64,000 nt of DNA from assembly GCA_904377855.1 (NCBI GenBank), contig CAJFGS010000003.1:38493-102492 (forward strand), in the 5' to 3' direction. This document shows, in pieces, positions 25,240-33,242 of this stretch (position 1 is the stretch's first letter; each line of letters starts with the position of its first letter). A program made the translations under genes and the position numbers. The notes under the pieces were generated by a model, which worked only from the letters and a program-made list of their open reading frames with translations, was not told the DNA's origin and did not search any database. The DNA is from Candidatus Avimonas merdigallinarum. GTDB lineage: Bacteria > Bacillota > Clostridia > Oscillospirales > Acutalibacteraceae.

Positions 25240-25812
25240 TCACCGCTCCCCCTTCTGGCCCCCGCTTTTCTTTTCCCGCAGCCTTTTTGCCATCAGGATA
25301 TCCGGCCGCCCATAGCCGTTGGCGTCCGGCACCACCCCGATAATCGAATATCCGCAGTTTTCATAAAACGAATACGGGTGGTTTTTCAGGTTCTGGATTT
25401 CACTCACCCTTTTCCAGAGCCCGTCGTACAGATCGCACCCGGACAGGGTGGTGGCTCCCGATTCGTCGTCCGTCCCCAGCATCATGGTGATCGCCCCGCG
25501 GGCTTTGGCGGCCCGCTCAATAGCCGCCACCAGCTGCCGGCCGATCCCCCGGCCCTGCTCGGACTTCTTTACCACCAGCGGGTGCAGCTCCCACACGTTG
25601 CCGTCGTAATCCGGCAGGCCGCCCACCAGGCCGACAACCCGGTCGTTTTCGTCCACTGCAACCAGGCAGACGCGGTTTTTGGCCAGCAGGGTACTCACTT
25701 CCGCCCGGGCAATCTCCATTGCCGGCCACGCGGCGAAATTTTCCACCAGCAGTTCCGCCGCCTGCCGCCGGTGGCGGCGGTTCTGCGGATCCAGCGCGAT
25801 GATTGCAGCCAT
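25240..25812 (-). CDS. GNAT acetyltransferase resembling aminoglycoside 6'-N-acetyltransferase AAC(6')-Ii
   Basis: 190 residues. The GNAT acetyl-CoA loop is QGRGIG (86-91). Around it lie landmarks shared with chromosomal AAC(6')-I enzymes such as enterococcal AAC(6')-Ii: WELHPLVV (74-81), LGTDD (112-116), TTLSGCDLY (121-129), IQNL (139-142), HPYSFYENCGY (145-155) and a PDANG..RPDI..MAK tail. This is much more than the generic GNAT fold, so 6'-acetylation of aminoglycosides or a related amine is plausible. Activity is not shown by sequence alone. No resistance cassette or mobile element is nearby. Confidence 0.82.
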   Translation of the reverse strand: MAAIIALDPQNRRHRRQAAELLVENFAAWPAMEIARAEVSTLLAKNRVCLVAVDENDRVVGLVGGLPDYDGNVWELHPLVVKKSEQGRGIGRQLVAAIERAAKARGAITMMLGTDDESGATTLSGCDLYDGLWKRVSEIQNLKNHPYSFYENCGYSIIGVVPDANGYGRPDILMAKRLREKKSGGQKGER

Positions 25813-25893
25813 ATCGTTCTCCTTATCGAAATCGTTCTCAGCAAACGTCCCCGTCCCCAGCCGGGCTCCGGCCCGGGCGGAAGAGCCCGGCGC

Positions 25894-26151
25894 TCAGCGG
25901 GCCGCCGGAGGAGCCGGCCGATCCCCGGCCTGCCGTTTTTCTTTTTGCTCCCGCCCGCCGGGGAGACTCGCGCCGCAGTGCAGGCAGCGGGAGACGCCGG
26001 CCGGCCGGTCCCCGAGTTCCGCCCCGCAGGAAGCGCAGAACGGGATCCCAAGCTGCCGCAGCCGTTCTAAGCGCTGCGGCCGGAGCAGCCGCCCCGGGTA
26101 CGCGGTACGGTAATTCCGGCCGTCTTTTGCCGGCACGGTATCCTTCTTCAT
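25894..26151 (-). CDS. Small zinc-ribbon protein of unknown function
   Basis: 85 residues, basic N-terminus, then two Cys pairs, CASCG (about 39-43) and CLHCG (about 56-60), forming a likely zinc ribbon, and a charged tail. I do not recognise a family. Support for a real gene: AAAGGGAGGG nine bases before the ATG and a good promoter at 26281-26309. Downstream on the same strand comes the AAC(6')-like gene, 81 bases on. Confidence 0.6.
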   Translation of the reverse strand: MKKDTVPAKDGRNYRTAYPGRLLRPQRLERLRQLGIPFCASCGAELGDRPAGVSRCLHCGASLPGGREQKEKRQAGDRPAPPAAR

Positions 26152-26532
26152 ATAAGCAGCCCTCCCTTTCCAAAGCGGCGGGAAACCGCTTTCCCTTTCC
26201 GGAGCCGGAGCGCAAAGCGCAGGGCCGAAAACCGGCTGCTCCCCTGCCCTCCGACCGTTTTCATATTCCTTATGCCTTCCATTATAGCAACTTCATAAAT
26301 CCCGCGCAAGCCGGCGCCCTTGCCTGCCGGTAGATTTTTTATCGGCATTTTCCCCGGCGGCGGAATCACCCGGCACTTCTTAAATTTTTATAATGTCAGA
26401 AAATAGAGATACAAATTCCGGAGGAAATATAGTATACTAAGAAAACGAAATGGTATCGGACAGATTTGGCCCGAAACGGAGGGGCAGGCACAGCCTACCT
26501 CTTGATCACTTGGGAAACGAGGTTTGGGATTC
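26152..26532. other. Divergent intergenic region with promoters
   Basis: 381 bases. On the minus strand TTGCGC (26304-26309), 17-base spacer, extended TGC-TATAAT (26281-26289) serves the zinc-ribbon gene. On the plus strand a TATACT (26433-26438) inside ATATAGTATACT, about 95 bases before the carboxypeptidase, is the best -10; a second TATAAT lies at 26389-26394. Neither has a good -35. Confidence 0.6.
26281..26309 (-). promoter_or_regulatory. Promoter of the zinc-ribbon gene
   Basis: TTGCGC (26304-26309), 17 bases, TATAAT (26281-26286) preceded by TGC, reading toward 26151. Confidence 0.75.
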
Positions 26533-27588
26533 ATGAAGAAAACGAACACCCGGCAGTCCGCTTCCGCGTCCAGGCGGCGGAAACGCCTCTGGAAACGGCG
26601 GATCGCCGTTATCGCCCTTTTGCTGATCATCGTCGCCCTGCTCGTCATACTGGGGTGGTTCCTTGTCCGCGGCCTGACGCAGGCCGTTGCCACCGGCGAT
26701 AAGCCGGTCTCCGACGCACCCACCACCACGACGTCGCAGACGACCACTACGACAAAGCCCACCTATCCCACCATCGCCGTGACCGCGCCGCTCACCACCC
26801 CGCGCGTCGTCCTTTACGACGTGACCCACGACACGGTGCTGTACAGCAAGGACGCCGACGAGCGGTGCTATCCCGCCAGCCTGACCAAGCTGCTGACCGC
26901 TGCCGTCATGACCGAGCTTTGCGGGCCGGAAGAGGAATTTACCGTGGGCACGGAACTGTCGCTGGTGCAGAAAGGTTCCAGCCTTGCACAGCTTCAGGAG
27001 GGGTACCGTTTGACACGGGACATGATCCTGGACGCGCTGCTCCTTCCCTCCGGCAACGACGCCGCTTATGTGATTGCCGTCCATCTCGGCCGGAAAATAG
27101 CGGGGGACGAGACGCTCAGCGACGTGGACGCCGCGCGGGTTTTTGTCAACCGGATGAACGACGAACTGGTGGAGATCGGGGCGTCAAACAGCCATTTCAG
27201 CAACCCTGACGGCTATTATTCCCCCGATCATTACACAACGGCGAACGACATGCTGTTAATCGCAAAAAATGCGATGCAGTACGACAATATCCGGGCCGCG
27301 GTCGCCAAAAAGGAAGCAAGCTACGTCCTCCCCTCCGGGCAGAGCGTATCCTGGGAAAATTCCAACCAGCTTCTCAACCCGTCCAGCCCTTATTATTTTG
27401 AAGGAGCGACGGGGATGAAAACCGGTTTCCACGATGAAGCGGGGCACTGCGTGGTTGCCGACGCCACCCGGAACGGGGCGGAAATGATCGTCGTCGTCAT
27501 GGGCGGGCTGTCCAGCGATCAGCGCTGGAGCGACGCGGTCGCCCTTCTGAACGAAGGGTTTGCGGCAGAAGCCTCCCATCAGTATTAG
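26533..27588 (+). CDS. D-alanyl-D-alanine carboxypeptidase (S11 family)
   Basis: 351 residues. A basic N-terminus, one membrane anchor (about 24-46), a Thr-rich linker (about 60-80), then the S11 penicillin-binding domain. All three active-site motifs are present: Ser116-Leu-Thr-Lys119, Ser173-Gly-Asn175 and Lys296-Thr-Gly298. It trims the terminal D-Ala of peptidoglycan stem peptides outside the membrane. Unlike DacA/DacF it is anchored at the N-terminus. The ATG at 26533 is chosen over a TTG at 26524, which is too close to the GAGG site. Monocistronic. Confidence 0.93.
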   Translation: MKKTNTRQSASASRRRKRLWKRRIAVIALLLIIVALLVILGWFLVRGLTQAVATGDKPVSDAPTTTTSQTTTTTKPTYPTIAVTAPLTTPRVVLYDVTHDTVLYSKDADERCYPASLTKLLTAAVMTELCGPEEEFTVGTELSLVQKGSSLAQLQEGYRLTRDMILDALLLPSGNDAAYVIAVHLGRKIAGDETLSDVDAARVFVNRMNDELVEIGASNSHFSNPDGYYSPDHYTTANDMLLIAKNAMQYDNIRAAVAKKEASYVLPSGQSVSWENSNQLLNPSSPYYFEGATGMKTGFHDEAGHCVVADATRNGAEMIVVVMGGLSSDQRWSDAVALLNEGFAAEASHQY

Positions 27589-27657
27589 AGGAAGAAGCCC
27601 CAGCTAAGCGGCATCGCTGCCCCTCTTCTTCGGCGGAGCGGCCATGACCGGTAAACG

Positions 27658-27713
27658 AAATAAAAGCAGCACCCGTCCGGCGCTCTGCCGGGCGGGTGCT
27701 GCTTTTATTTTTT
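27658..27713. terminator. Bidirectional terminator between convergent genes
   Basis: AAATAAAAGCAGCACCCG (27658-27675) and its complement CGGGTGCTGCTTTTATTT (27693-27710) with an inner CCGG/CCGG pairing. It overlaps the stop codon of the minus-strand gene. Confidence 0.9.
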
Positions 27714-28553
27714 ATCCGATTTGTCGTCCTTTTCCTTCCGGCGGCGGAGGAACCGGGGCTCATGGGTATAGATGGAGATATACTTGCGGATGGAAAAGAG
27801 CCCGAGCAGCCCAAATACCATCCCGACCGCCATGCTTCCGAGAAACTCCGGCAGGCCGACCGCCATGACATACCGCCCGATCGCCGCAAGGACAGCGCCA
27901 ATCGATGCGTATTCCCCGCTGTTCCAGAACACGGAAAAGTAGGAGAAAAACTCCGCCCCAAAAAGGGCCAGCAGGGAAAAAAGCAGGATGCAGCCGGTGG
28001 CAAAACCGGTATGGTGCGCCCCCTTCAGCAGCCGGTACCCAAAAAAGGACGCGGTGCTTATCAGCGTCCCCAGCCAGACGGAATACCAGCCGCCCCCTAT
28101 CAGGAGCCAGGGCAGCGCGCCCACCATGGCGCCAAGAAGGGCGCCGAGCGCGCCGCGGAGATAGACGTAAAACGGTTCGCCGTAATTCTCAAATTTTTCA
28201 TCGTGCGCAGCGCCGACGTTTTTCAGCGCCGCCCCGGCCGACGCATCCAGGAAGGCGTTCAGCATCTCCCCGGTCATCCCCTCGCCGGAAGGCAGTTCCA
28301 GGAGGATTCCAAAGCGGTATGGCGCCGCCGTAACGCCGGGATAGGCGCCGCTCAGCCGCTTAACCAGCGCCGGGAGCTGCTTTTCCGGGATGCTGACCGA
28401 CATCTCCAGCCGGACGGCGCCGGCTCCTTCCGGCGGAAGAGACAGGCGGAAAGCAATCCCCTGCACCACGCCGGACACGGTTTGGGCCCCGGTATCGCAG
28501 CGGTATCCTGCGGCCAAAAAAGCCGCTTCCATCTCCTTTGTCAGACGACTCAC
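27705..28553 (-). CDS. Integral membrane protein of unknown function
   Basis: 282 residues. A soluble N-terminal half (about 1-125) with a predicted alpha/beta fold, then four or five membrane segments (about 130-250), and a basic C-terminal end (FLRRRKEKDDKSDKK). I do not recognise the family; similar two-part proteins occur in gut Clostridia. GTG start at 28553. It has a near-consensus promoter (28598-28626) and a shared terminator, so it stands alone. Confidence 0.75.
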   Translation of the reverse strand: MSRLTKEMEAAFLAAGYRCDTGAQTVSGVVQGIAFRLSLPPEGAGAVRLEMSVSIPEKQLPALVKRLSGAYPGVTAAPYRFGILLELPSGEGMTGEMLNAFLDASAGAALKNVGAAHDEKFENYGEPFYVYLRGALGALLGAMVGALPWLLIGGGWYSVWLGTLISTASFFGYRLLKGAHHTGFATGCILLFSLLALFGAEFFSYFSVFWNSGEYASIGAVLAAIGRYVMAVGLPEFLGSMAVGMVFGLLGLFSIRKYISIYTHEPRFLRRRKEKDDKSDKK

Positions 28554-28597
28554 CCCTGTTTTGATATTTCGCGCCCCGCGCGTATCGGCATACGATT

Positions 28598-28626
28598 ACT
28601 ATACCCTTGAACAGCCCTCCCGTCAA
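28598..28626 (-). promoter_or_regulatory. Promoter of the membrane-protein gene
   Basis: Minus strand: TTGACG (28621-28626), 17-base spacer, TATAGT (28598-28603), 45 bases before the start. Confidence 0.82.
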
Positions 28627-28703
28627 CCCTTGATTGAGACTCGCCGCCGTTCTCTGAAAAGGAAGCGCGGCTTTTCCCCGCTGCGGGGATTGGCACGGGA
28701 AGC

Positions 28704-28742
28704 AAAAACGCCGGCCGGCTTGAAGCCGAACGGCGTTTTTTG
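28704..28742. terminator. Terminator of the efp group
   Basis: AAAAACGCCG (28704-28713) pairs with CGGCGTTTTT (28731-28740), with inner GGCT/AGCC pairing; A and T runs on both sides. It lies downstream of the Cys/Asp-rich gene on the minus strand. Confidence 0.8.
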
Positions 28743-28793
28743 TCCTCACGTCTGTTTCGATTGAACGGGCATGCTGGTACCGCGGAACGGGCC

Positions 28794-29240
28794 TTACTGA
28801 TCGTCGTCCTTGCTGTCGCCGTGGCAGCCGCAGCTGCAGTCCCCGTCGTCGCAGTCGCAGTCTTCGATATCGAACTCCAGCTTTTCGCCGCAGTTGGGGC
28901 ACTCGATAGAGCCTTCCAGGAGGGTCTCCTCGTCCACGCTGAACTCTTCCTCGCAGTTCGGGCAGGTGATATCGTAGAAATCGCCGTCTTCACAGCCGCA
29001 GTCGCAGCCGTCCTCGTCGTCCTCGTAAAAATCGGTTTCCAGGGAATCCAGATCCTCGTCGATCGCATCGACCTGCTCGGTCAGTTCTTCGGTATAGTCC
29101 TCCAGGCTCTCGAGGTTGGAAGCCATATCGTCCAGCACATCGATAATCGCCTTGAGCAGCTTTCCTTCTTTGGTGGAGTCGTCCACGCCCAGCCCTTCCG
29201 CCAGGCCCTTCAGATACGATACCTTTTCCAGAACGGTCAT
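28794..29240 (-). CDS. CD1247 N-terminal-domain protein (acidic, Cys-rich C-terminus)
   Basis: 148 residues. The N-terminal part (MTVLEKVSYLKGLAEGLGVD, continuing into a coiled coil to about 75) matches the 'CD1247 N-terminal domain' proteins of Clostridia, of unknown role. The C-terminal part is very acidic and holds about 13 cysteines, including two CPNC knuckles that should form a zinc ribbon and CDCDD/CSCGC clusters. AAAGGAGG lies ten bases before the ATG. It is downstream of efp, a conserved clostridial neighbour. Confidence 0.8.
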   Translation of the reverse strand: MTVLEKVSYLKGLAEGLGVDDSTKEGKLLKAIIDVLDDMASNLESLEDYTEELTEQVDAIDEDLDSLETDFYEDDEDGCDCGCEDGDFYDITCPNCEEEFSVDEETLLEGSIECPNCGEKLEFDIEDCDCDDGDCSCGCHGDSKDDDQ

Positions 29241-29401
29241 GATGCAGTTCCTCCTTTTAAGCGCCCTGCCGCAGAAGCGGGGCAAGATGTCCCGGCCGGC
29301 TGGCCGGTTGGAAACAAAGTATTGGCGGACGCGCTGCCGCTTATGCGCCGGCGGCAGCCCTGCGGCCCCCGGATTATTCACGCAAAGCAGCGGAGAGAGC
29401 C

Positions 29402-29959
29402 TCAGGCCCTTTCCATATACTCGCCGGTGCGGGTGTCGATCCGGATCATTTCGCCTTCGTCGATAAACAGCGGGACGCGGATTTCCGCCCCGGTTTCCAG
29501 GGTGGCGGGCTTGGTGGCGTTGGTCGCCGTGTCGCCCTTGAAGCCCGGATCGGTCTTGGTCACCTGAAGCTCCACAAAGTTCGGCGGCTCGACCCCGAAC
29601 ACCTTCCCTTTATAGGAAGCGATCTTGCAGACCATGTTTTCCTTGACGAACTTGAAGTTGTCGGACAGCACATCCTTGCTGATCGGCACCAGCTCGTAGG
29701 TCTCGGGATCCATGAAATAATACAGGTCGCCGTCGTTGTAAGAATATTCCATTTCCTTCCGTTCCACATAAGCGGTCGGGAATTTATCCGTGGGATTGAA
29801 GGTTTTTTCCACCACGGAACCGGCAATGACATTCCGGATTTTCGTGCGGACGAACGCCGCGCCCTTCCCCGGCTTCACGTGCTGGAATTCGATGATCTGG
29901 TACACGTTTCCGTCCATTTCAAAGGTGACGCCATTGCGGAAATCCCCTGCAGATATCAT
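29402..29959 (-). CDS. efp: Translation elongation factor P
   Basis: 185 residues, full length. Three beta domains with [17 protein letters not shown], the modifiable loop [14 protein letters not shown] (tip Lys about 32), and the C-terminal signature ending TGEYMERA. Relieves ribosome stalling at polyproline. The ATG at 29959 follows GGAGG. It sits behind the M24 peptidase gene, the usual pepP-efp arrangement. Confidence 0.98.
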   Translation of the reverse strand: MISAGDFRNGVTFEMDGNVYQIIEFQHVKPGKGAAFVRTKIRNVIAGSVVEKTFNPTDKFPTAYVERKEMEYSYNDGDLYYFMDPETYELVPISKDVLSDNFKFVKENMVCKIASYKGKVFGVEPPNFVELQVTKTDPGFKGDTATNATKPATLETGAEIRVPLFIDEGEMIRIDTRTGEYMERA

Positions 29960-30058
29960 GCTTATACCTCCATATGCTTTCACTCACGAATCGGGCTACA
30001 AAGTTGCTCTTTATTTTACCGCATTCCGGCAATTATTTCAAGAGGAATTTCCCCGGCA

Positions 30059-31135
30059 TTACAGGATCAGCAGTTCTTTCGGCGATTTGGTCAGATTTTC
30101 GCAGCCATCCTCCGTAATGCTTGCCATATCCTCTATGCGCACGCCGAAGCGGCCCGGCAGGTAAATCCCCGGCTCCACCGTGACCACGCTGCCGGCCTGG
30201 AGGACCTCCTCCCCGCTGCGTGGGGAAAGCCGCGGCTCCTCGTGGATTTCCACCCCCACGCCGTGCCCCGTCGCATGGCCGAAGCAGCCGCCGTATCCCG
30301 CCGCCTCAATCACACTGCGGGCCGCCGCGTCCCCGTCCACGCAGCGCAGGCCGGCCCGCAGGACCGAGAGCGCCGCCCGCTGCGCCTCCAGCACGGTATC
30401 GTAGACCCACCGCTGTTCGGGTGAGCAGGAGCCGACCGCCACCGTGCGGGTCATGTCCGAATGCCATCCGTCCACCCGCGCGCCGAAGTCCATGGTGACG
30501 AAATCGCCCTTTTCCACCGCCTTATCCCCCGGCACGCCGTGCGGCAGGGAGGAATTCGCCCCCGACACCACGATAAAGTCAAAGGCCACCCCTTCCGCCC
30601 CCTGCTTCCGGATCAGGAATTCCAGCTCCAGGGCGATTTCCCGCTCGGTGCGCCCGGGGCGGATATAGGGCAGGATGTGGTCGAACCCGTATTCGGTGAG
30701 GGCCTGCGCCTGCTTGATATTGGCCAGCTCCTCCGGCGACTTTATCAGCCGCAGCCCGCCAAGCAGCCCGTCAAGTACGCCGCCCCTCAGCTCCACGCCG
30801 GGAAGCATTTCGGAAAAGCGGCGGTACTCGGCCACCGTCATCCCCTCGTCCTCCGTCAGCACACAGCGCAGGCAAAGCCGCTCGGCCAGGGAGGAAAGGG
30901 TTTCGCGCAGCGAGGCGTATTCCACGCATTCCATCCCCCGCACCGTCCGCCGCGCCGCTTCAATATACCGGAAATCGGTCAGGAACAGCGCGGTTTCCCG
31001 GGTGGCCAGCACCAGCCCGGCGCTGGAGGGAAAGCCGGTCAGATACCGGCGGTTGTGCCCGCTTATCACCAGCGCGGCGTCCGCCCCCGCGGGCAGGCTC
31101 TTCATCAGCCGTTCAATCGGCCGCATATGCAGCAT
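30059..31135 (-). CDS. M24 family Xaa-Pro peptidase
   Basis: 358 residues: N-terminal creatinase-like domain (1-125) and C-terminal pita-bread metallopeptidase domain. Metal ligands are visible in MDFGARVDGWHSD (two Asp), GHATGHGVGVEIHEEP (His), VTVEPGIY (Glu) and RIEDM (Glu). It cleaves Xaa-Pro bonds or dipeptides. Located upstream of efp and downstream of aroQ and a GNAT gene, as in many Clostridia. An alternative ATG at 31126 exists. Confidence 0.94.
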   Translation of the reverse strand: MLHMRPIERLMKSLPAGADAALVISGHNRRYLTGFPSSAGLVLATRETALFLTDFRYIEAARRTVRGMECVEYASLRETLSSLAERLCLRCVLTEDEGMTVAEYRRFSEMLPGVELRGGVLDGLLGGLRLIKSPEELANIKQAQALTEYGFDHILPYIRPGRTEREIALELEFLIRKQGAEGVAFDFIVVSGANSSLPHGVPGDKAVEKGDFVTMDFGARVDGWHSDMTRTVAVGSCSPEQRWVYDTVLEAQRAALSVLRAGLRCVDGDAAARSVIEAAGYGGCFGHATGHGVGVEIHEEPRLSPRSGEEVLQAGSVVTVEPGIYLPGRFGVRIEDMASITEDGCENLTKSPKELLIL

Positions 31136-31150
31136 CTTCTTTCTCTTTCG

Positions 31151-31594
31151 TTATTTTCTGCCGGCGTCCGCATTGTCCGGGCGGCGGTGCATCCGCTCGA
31201 GCCCGCACCGTTCAAACCCCAGCCTTTCATAAAAGCGGTGGGCGTCCCCGGTTTCCAGCGTGCCGAACCGCCCCTGCAGCCGCTGGTCCCCGGTTACGGC
31301 CTGCACCAGCTTTGTCCCCAGCCCCCGGCCGCGGAGGGCCTCCTCGATCACCACGTCGCAGAGGTGATAGGCTCCGGCGCTGTCCAAAACCACGCGGGCA
31401 AACCCCACCTGGCGTTCCGTCCCGTCCGGCTGGGGGAGGAACACCCCGAAGCACAGGGAGGCGGCCATTTCACGGGCAATCTGCTCCGCCGGCCGGCGCC
31501 CCCAGCCGACCGACCGCAACAGTGCGGCGACCCGTTCGGGCTGCATCGCCCCGCCGCCGGAACGCACGATCCCCGGCAGCGGCTTGCCCGTCAA
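31151..31594 (-). CDS. GNAT family N-acetyltransferase
   Basis: 147 residues. Acetyl-CoA loop RGRGLG in the middle, preceded by GFARVVLDSAG and CDVVIEEALR, followed by FYERLGFER: the usual GNAT order. Substrate unknown. The likely start is TTG at 31594, which overlaps the aroQ stop in TTGA with GGAAGG just before it, indicating coupled translation; an ATG at 31546 would cut the first helix region. Confidence 0.82.
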   Translation of the reverse strand: MTGKPLPGIVRSGGGAMQPERVAALLRSVGWGRRPAEQIAREMAASLCFGVFLPQPDGTERQVGFARVVLDSAGAYHLCDVVIEEALRGRGLGTKLVQAVTGDQRLQGRFGTLETGDAHRFYERLGFERCGLERMHRRPDNADAGRK

Positions 31595-32028
31595 CCTTCC
31601 GCCGCCATTTCCGCGAACGCGTCCACAGCCAGCAGATAGCTCACCGGGCCGAACCCGGCGATCTGCCCCCGGCAGGCCGGCGCAATCACCGAAGTATGCC
31701 GGAATTCCTCCCGGGCGTGGATGTTGGAGAGGTGCACCTCAATCACCGGCAGGCGGATAGCGGCGATCGCGTCCCGGATAGCGTAGCTGTAATGGGTGTA
31801 CGCCCCCGCGTTCAGGATGACGCCGTCGTATGCGCCAATGCAGGCATGCAGGCGGTCGATGACGCCCCCTTCGCTGTTGGACTGGGCAAAGTCCACCGCG
31901 ATATCCCTTGCCGCCGCATGGCCGGCGATCCGCCTGCAGATCTCGTCATAGCTGTCGGAACCGTATACGCCCGGCTCCCGCATGCCGAGCAGGTTCAGGT
32001 TGGGGCCGTTGAGCACCAGCAGTTTCAT
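31591..32028 (-). CDS. aroQ: 3-dehydroquinate dehydratase, type II
   Basis: 145 residues, standard for the dodecameric type II enzyme of the shikimate pathway. Motifs: LVLNGPNLNLLGMREPGVYG at the start with the catalytic Tyr, NAGAYTHYSYAIRDAI, and EVHLSNIHAREEFR with the catalytic His. GGGAGG lies upstream of the ATG at 32028; the open frame continues further upstream without stop but is not coding. First gene of the aroQ-GNAT-pepP-efp run. Confidence 0.97.
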   Translation of the reverse strand: MKLLVLNGPNLNLLGMREPGVYGSDSYDEICRRIAGHAAARDIAVDFAQSNSEGGVIDRLHACIGAYDGVILNAGAYTHYSYAIRDAIAAIRLPVIEVHLSNIHAREEFRHTSVIAPACRGQIAGFGPVSYLLAVDAFAEMAAEG

Positions 32029-32189
32029 TGTCCGATCATCCTCCCGCCGGCCGCAGCCGGTTTTGTTCCCGTCTATTATACACCGGCCGCGGCAAAAATA
32101 CCACCCCGCCGCACGGTCTATACAAAGAAAAAGGACGCCGCCCGGGCGCCCTTTTTTCGCTATGATGAGGAGCCGGTGCTCCGCCGCCG

Positions 32190-32930
32190 TCAAGGCCTTC
32201 CGGACGGCTCCGGCAGGCAGTAGAACAGCGGGATCAGCAGAAAAATGCACCAACCCGGATGCCACCAGCCCCACAGGATGCCCATGGTCAGATAGAGCGT
32301 GGCGATCAGCACCGGGAACAGGCCGGAAGAGGCCAAAAACGCATGCACCCTTCCCCAAGCGTCCTGCGCCTCCCTTGCCTCGTCGATTGCCGGCCCGATC
32401 AGATAATACAACGGGACGGTGAGGAACAGGAGCCAGGCGGGATGCCACCAGCCGCCGGCAAAGCCAAGGGCCACATAAATCAACGCCAACAAAACGGGAT
32501 AGGGGAAGCGTTCCATCACCCACTCCGCTGAACGGCGTCCCGGCCGGAGGAACTCTGTCACGTCGTCCGCAGCCAGAGCCGCCAAATCCGCTTCCCCGTC
32601 CCCAAGCAGGACGGCAACCACGCCGCCGTCCTGCTCCCTCGCCGCCGAACCCTCTTCTCCGGCAGGTTCTTCCCCGGCGCCGGCCATCGGCCCGCTCTCC
32701 TGAGGCGGCGCGCCCTCCGACGCGGCAAAGCCGGTTTCCAGCAGCGCGTCCAGCGATACGCCGTAGAGACGGGACAACGCGATCAGCTTATCGATGTCCG
32801 GGGACGCCTCGGCCCGCTCCCATTTGGAAACCGCCTGCCGGCTGACATCCAGTTTCTCCGCCAGCTCCTCCTGCGTCCAGCCCTTCTGGTTCCGCAGCCG
32901 CACCAGCCGGTCGGCGACAGCAATATTCAT
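32190..32930 (-). CDS. XRE-family regulator with a C-terminal membrane domain
   Basis: 246 residues. A Cro/C1-type helix-turn-helix (about 7-62: LRNQKGWTQEELAEKLDVSR then QAVSKWERAEASPDI), an acidic linker (about 75-130), and four membrane segments (about 150-240). The membrane part holds two copies of a similar motif, GGWWHPAWLLFL and GWWHPGWCIFLL, so it looks like an internal duplication. Such proteins may sense membrane conditions directly and regulate nearby or distant genes; targets are unknown. The ATG at 32930 fits the family N-terminus. Confidence 0.85.
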   Translation of the reverse strand: MNIAVADRLVRLRNQKGWTQEELAEKLDVSRQAVSKWERAEASPDIDKLIALSRLYGVSLDALLETGFAASEGAPPQESGPMAGAGEEPAGEEGSAAREQDGGVVAVLLGDGEADLAALAADDVTEFLRPGRRSAEWVMERFPYPVLLALIYVALGFAGGWWHPAWLLFLTVPLYYLIGPAIDEAREAQDAWGRVHAFLASSGLFPVLIATLYLTMGILWGWWHPGWCIFLLIPLFYCLPEPSGRP

Positions 32931-33242
32931 GGCATTTCTCCGTCCTTTCCTTCCCGCATGCGGGAAATCCCGGCGGGCCGCTTTGAAAGGCCGTGCGCCG
33001 CCGTCTGGAATCATCCTACCGGAAAAGGCTGCCCGTGGCTACCAATCGCCGGTTTCTCCATCCGTTTAGCGCGCAACCGGAGGTTGCGAAGCCGGGAAAC
33101 GGCGCTTGCAGGAAAGAGGGCAAGGTCTGTCGGCTTTTCCGGGGCGAAGGGCGGCGATCCGCCCGGCGGGCTCTTCCCCGGCCTGGAGAAGCATCCGTGG
33201 GGGAGGTAGGCGGTGGGACGGTGCGAAGGAAGCGCCCTGTGC
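32931..33242. other. Intergenic region upstream of the XRE gene
   Basis: 312 bases between two minus-strand genes. I see no convincing gene, promoter of consensus quality, or terminator; open frames here have no ribosome-binding sites. Confidence 0.4.

Noticed and set aside
25240..26151. Mobile resistance cassette around the AAC(6')-like gene
   Set aside because: No integrase, attC-like site, transposase or inverted repeats; codon use and GC are like the neighbours.
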